From: Pyxidicoccus trucidator
Lineage (GTDB): Bacteria; Myxococcota; Myxococcia; Myxococcales; Myxococcaceae
NCBI RefSeq assembly: GCF_010894435.1
Contig: NZ_JAAIXZ010000004.1
Span: 110,300 to 174,299 of the forward strand
Length of the DNA: 64,000 nt
Direction of reading: 5' to 3'
The notes under the pieces were generated by a model that did not search any database, was not told the origin of the DNA, and saw only the letters and a list, made by a program, of their open reading frames with translations. The translations under genes and the position numbers were made by a program. Positions 60,070-64,000 of the stretch are shown here, piece by piece. Numbering within the stretch: the first letter of the stretch is position 1; every line of letters begins with the position of its first letter.

Positions 60070-61278
60070 TCAGCGCGCCGCCCGCCCCGCGCCGACCTCC
60101 TTCGCGTGCTCCAGGTCTTCGAGAAAGAACGCCTCCATGCTCCGCGCGGCCTCGTCGTCCTCCAGCACGAGCGAGCCCTCTTCCAGCACGTTGAAGGACA
60201 GTGGGTCGTAGTTGATGGAGCCCACCAGCACGAGCCGGTCATCCACCAGCATCGTCTTCGCGTGCATCATCGTCGGCTGGTATTCCCAGATGCGCACGCC
60301 CGCCTCCAGCAACTCGTCATACGCCGCGCGCTGGGCCACGGTGATGACCCGCTGGTCATTCAAGTCCCCGGGAGCCAGCACCCGCACGTCCACTCCGGCC
60401 CGGGCTCGCTCCACCAACTGCTTCAACAGCGCATCGTTCGGCGTGAAGTACGACTGCGCTATCCACAGCCGCTTCTGCGCCGCGCGCACCATGAGCTGGG
60501 TGAGCCGCTCGGCGCGCGTCACCTCGGGATTCGCGGTGCTGCCCACGAAGGCGGCCCAGCCCTCGCCCGCGCCGTCCAGTCCAGGCGCCGGCTCGGAGAG
60601 TGTGGGGAAGTCGCTCGCGGGCAGCAATTCGCCGTTGGTCTCCTGCCAGTTCTCCGCGAAGGCCTGCTGCATCTGCGCCACCACGGGGCCCCGTACCCAC
60701 GCGTTGGTGTCTCGCCACTCCTTCTCCTTCAGCCCTTCGCCCAACCACTCGTCCTGGATGGCCAGTCCGCCGGTAATCGCCACCCGGCCGTCGACGATGA
60801 CCAGCTTGCGGTGGTTGCGCGCCAGGTTCTCGTCCGCGGGCAGCGGGCGGAACAGGTGCGCGCGGCAGCCGGCCGCCTCCAGCCGGGGCTTCAGCTGTGC
60901 CTCGAAGGTGGGGCTGCCCAGCGGATCCACCAGCACCCGGCACGCCACGCCGTCACGGGCCCGCTCCGTCAGTACCTTCAGCACCTGGTCCGACGCGCGC
61001 CCCGGCCTCCAGATGAACATCACGATGTTGATGGACGTCTTTGCCTGCTTCAGCTCGTCGGTGATGGCCTCGAAGACGGCGCCGTTGTTCGCCCACCGGA
61101 TGTGATTGCCCGGCACCATCCGCACGCCCACCGTCTGGTAGAGCGCCACCGCGAGCCCCGGGCCGTGCGAGCCCACCGGCCCTGTCAGCTCGAACGGGCG
61201 GGACCGCTCCTTCGAGCAGCCGGCCGCGCATCCCGTCAGCACCGCCGCCGCCACCGCCACCGCCGCCCATCGCCGCAT
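60070..61278 (-). CDS. phospholipase-D-superfamily lipoprotein (cardiolipin-synthase-like)
   Basis: 402 residues from the ATG at 61278. Signal and lipobox: AAVAVAAAVLTGCAAGC. Two HKD motifs are present: NHRKLVIVDGRVAITGG near 160 and MHAKTMLVDDRLVLVGSINY near 335, with the second Asp in the expected place. The spacing and the segment TSINIVMFIWRPGRASDQVL fit the cardiolipin synthase/PLD family, which transfers phosphatidyl groups or hydrolyses phosphodiesters. As a lipoprotein it acts outside the cytosol; hydrolysis or transfer of phospholipid is inferred. Transcribed alone. Confidence 0.87.
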   Translation of the reverse strand: MRRWAAVAVAAAVLTGCAAGCSKERSRPFELTGPVGSHGPGLAVALYQTVGVRMVPGNHIRWANNGAVFEAITDELKQAKTSINIVMFIWRPGRASDQVLKVLTERARDGVACRVLVDPLGSPTFEAQLKPRLEAAGCRAHLFRPLPADENLARNHRKLVIVDGRVAITGGLAIQDEWLGEGLKEKEWRDTNAWVRGPVVAQMQQAFAENWQETNGELLPASDFPTLSEPAPGLDGAGEGWAAFVGSTANPEVTRAERLTQLMVRAAQKRLWIAQSYFTPNDALLKQLVERARAGVDVRVLAPGDLNDQRVITVAQRAAYDELLEAGVRIWEYQPTMMHAKTMLVDDRLVLVGSINYDPLSFNVLEEGSLVLEDDEAARSMEAFFLEDLEHAKEVGAGRAAR

Positions 61279-61407
61279 GCGCCCGACCCCCAGGCCTGGG
61301 AAGTAGGTACCCCCGGGGGGCGCGTCACCCTGTGGGACAGGGACACCGTCAACGGCTGAGCATCCCAACGGCCTGAAGCCACTGCGCCGGGGCCCGGACC
61401 GGGGGCG

Positions 61408-61785
61408 TCACTTCAGGATGCAGGCCGCGAGGACGCGCTGCACCTCGAGGATGTTCGAGTTCTTCCGGAACTGCTTGAGGATGGGCTCACCGCCGCCGGA
61501 CACCCAGATGCGCAACTCCGCCTCCGCGTCGAACGTGCCGGCCGTCTCGATGGAGAAGCGCGTAATCGACTTGTAGGGCAGCGACAGGTACTCCGCCTTG
61601 GAGCCGGTGAGCCCCTGTTTGTCGACGAGGATGAGCCGCTTGTCGGTGAAGACCCACAAGTCCCTCACCACCTTGAAGGCCTTCTCCACGCGCTCGGTGG
61701 GGGCGAGGACCTGCCCTACCTCCTCCTGCAGCTTCGCGGCGTCCACTTCGGATGCGGTGCCCAGCATTGCGTCGAGAAGACCCAT
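61408..61785 (-). CDS. PH-domain-like (bacterial PH_1) small protein
   Basis: 125 residues from the ATG at 61785 (TGGAGGAA upstream). The single domain fits bacterial pleckstrin-homology proteins: LAPTERVEKAFKVVRDLWVF, TDKRLILVDKQGLTGSKAEY, LSLPYKSITRFSIETAGTFD, AEAELRIWVSGGGEPILKQF and a terminal helix EVQRVLAACILK. No signal or membrane segment. Function unknown; these proteins may bind partners or membranes. Confidence 0.75.
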   Translation of the reverse strand: MGLLDAMLGTASEVDAAKLQEEVGQVLAPTERVEKAFKVVRDLWVFTDKRLILVDKQGLTGSKAEYLSLPYKSITRFSIETAGTFDAEAELRIWVSGGGEPILKQFRKNSNILEVQRVLAACILK

Positions 61786-62145
61786 GGCGTGTTTCCTCCA
61801 GGAACGGGCGTGCCTTGCCCACACCGTACCAACCCCCAGGCGGGGCGGCGGAAGAAGGCGCCGCGGCCTGTCACCGGACCGCCAGGCCGCGACCTGTCGC
61901 CGGACTGCCCGTGCCAGCGTCCACGGAGGCGCGGCTCCCCGTCGGAGTGGCCCCCTGGCGCCCGGCCGCTCGCATGCCCCCACCGGGAGACTCCGGGGCG
62001 GAGTTCCCTGTTGGACTCTTCGGGGCGGGCGTGGAGGCCCGTCAGCCCTCCGTCCAGACTGTCCGGTGGGAGGGCGAGGAGGCGGTGTACGACATCGCGT
62101 GGACCTGAGCATGGGAGGACGGGCCGTGGTAGTCACTGGCGCCGC
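61786..62145. other. intergenic region with a possible short ORF
   Basis: 360 bases. The plus frame ending at the TGA at 62106-62108 reads GVEARQPSVQTVRWEGEEAV then YDIAWT, which looks coding, and an ATG near 61974 could begin a product of about 44 residues. No ribosome site is obvious, and the frame may equally be the tail of a lost gene. The rest is non-coding as far as I can see. Confidence 0.25.
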
Positions 62146-62811
62146 ATGTCCACGCCCTCCTCCTCGACGCCCTCGTCCGCAGGCTTCTCGGACACCCAGG
62201 TCCAGCTCTCCTCCACGCTCCGCGCCCTGGCGGCGCGGCTGCCGGAGTCACTCACCGTCCGTGAGTTGATGCAGGCCTGTGGCGAGCAGGGGCTGCTGCT
62301 CTTCTGCTGCATCCTCACGTTCCCCTTCCTCCTGCCGGTGTCGATTCCGGGCGTGTCCACGGTGTTCGGCGCGCTCATCGTCCTCATCGGCGTGGGCGTG
62401 ACGTTCAACCGGATGCCGTGGCTGCCGCGGAAGCTGCTGGAGAAGCCGCTCACGCGCGCGAGCCTCGGCCCCGCGCTGGACAAGGGCGCCGACGTCTTCT
62501 CCAAGTACGTGGACCGGCTGAGCAAGCCGCGCCTGCTGGCCCTCACCCATGGCTCCAGCACCAACCGCTTCAACGGCTTCATGCTCTTCGCGGCGGGCCT
62601 GCTGCTCATGGCGCCGTTCGGCTTCGTGCCGTTCAGCAACACGCTGCCCGCGCTCGCGGCCCTCTTCTTCGCCATCGGCATCCTGCAGCGCGACGGCTAC
62701 TTCATCCTCATGGGCCACGGCATGACGCTGGGCACCGTCGTCTACTTCACCGCCCTCATCTACGGCGCCATCCAGGGCGGCCGGGGTCTGGCCAGCCTCA
62801 TCGGCGGCTGA
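62146..62811 (+). CDS. ExoD-family membrane protein
   Basis: 221 residues from the ATG at 62146. It carries the ExoD pattern: SLTVRELMQACGEQGLLLFC, TFPFLLPVSIPGVSTVFGAL and GVGVTFNRMPWLPRKLLEKP, then two further membrane stretches (GFMLFAAGLLLMAPFGFVPF, LPALAALFFAIGILQRDGYF) and a final one (HGMTLGTVVYFTALIYG). In rhizobia ExoD affects exopolysaccharide production; a similar role here is inferred only. The first 20 residues are Ser/Thr-rich. Transcribed alone. Confidence 0.8.
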   Translation: MSTPSSSTPSSAGFSDTQVQLSSTLRALAARLPESLTVRELMQACGEQGLLLFCCILTFPFLLPVSIPGVSTVFGALIVLIGVGVTFNRMPWLPRKLLEKPLTRASLGPALDKGADVFSKYVDRLSKPRLLALTHGSSTNRFNGFMLFAAGLLLMAPFGFVPFSNTLPALAALFFAIGILQRDGYFILMGHGMTLGTVVYFTALIYGAIQGGRGLASLIGG

Positions 62812-62971
62812 GCCTCCGCCCGGTTGCCAGAGGGGCCGCCACCGGCCCCCGCTCCGGGTGAGATTGTTTCTGAATCAATATGTTTCGCAGGTGTCGTGAC
62901 GCGCTGGGTCCTTGATTCAACCCGCGCGGTTTCTCGCGTTATCGGTATCATGCGCGGCGGGCGGCCCCCCC

Positions 62972-64000
<1,029 letters not shown>

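Overview
The window is high-GC bacterial chromosome, and its gene families point to a myxobacterium of the Myxococcaceae (Myxococcus, Corallococcus or Pyxidicoccus type). The indications are four Ser/Thr protein kinases, a DUF2381-type gene in an operon with a kinase, a DUF2380-type toxin-like lipoprotein, many secreted proteins and lipoproteins with Asp/Ala/Gly-rich linkers, and frequent ATGA/GTGA stop-start overlaps. I recognised the families by reading the translations; no database search was made. There is no rRNA, no complete tRNA, no CRISPR array and no intact transposon.

Layout. 1-6.5 kb: a truncated, about 99% identical copy of a lipase-like lipoprotein gene, an outer-membrane barrel gene, the intact lipase copy, a neprosin-type relic, an astacin-type metalloprotease and a GH15 enzyme. 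6.6-12.8 kb: a Fic protein with an upstream palindrome, two Ser/Thr kinases and an esterase. 13-24 kb: secreted proteins, including a GH71-like glycosidase, an FG-GAP/lysyl-oxidase lipoprotein, a hydrolase lipoprotein and a one-domain CBM21-like protein. Relics of a Y2 (IS91-type) transposase and an M15 peptidase lie among them, with an AAC(3)-like acetyltransferase. 24-29 kb: a Tat-exported FAD amine oxidase, a protein with two nitrilase domains, and a double GNAT protein.

29.4-31.9 kb is a scarred island: an Imm52-like immunity gene behind a collapsed toxin gene, then two separate tRNA 3'-end-like fragments, each followed by a terminator, which bracket an alanine-rich protein gene. 31.9-38 kb: a double DsbA-type protein, then an ECF sigma/anti-sigma pair divergent from a three-gene operon that starts with an exported caspase-like protein. 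38-46.6 kb: conserved hypothetical genes, a CDP-alcohol phosphatidyltransferase, a DUF4846 protein, a fatty-acid desaturase with a cytochrome P450 upstream, and two paralogous SpoIIAA/STAS-like genes.

46.8-50 kb is a carbohydrate ABC importer operon (binding protein and two permeases, no ATPase). A 65-bp repeat between its first two genes forms a chain of three tiny ORFs coupled stop-to-start. 50-52.8 kb is a patchwork: an IS21 IstB relic, an AraC regulator, the first 31 codons of an ene-reductase, a DoxX-like gene and a hydrolase. 52.8-55.2 kb is a polymorphic-toxin locus: a frameshifted DUF2380 lipoprotein, a probable immunity gene and a ribbon-helix-helix-like gene. 55.4-64 kb: a kinase with DWG in place of DFG plus a DUF2381 protein, a methyltransferase, an NAD(P)-binding protein, a phospholipase-D-family lipoprotein, a PH-domain protein, an ExoD-like protein, and the start of a kinase-ATPase fusion cut by the window end.

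The most unusual items are the coupled mini-ORF chain, the twin tRNA-end island with its orphan immunity gene, the caspase operon beside a sigma/anti-sigma pair, and the tandem nitrilase protein.
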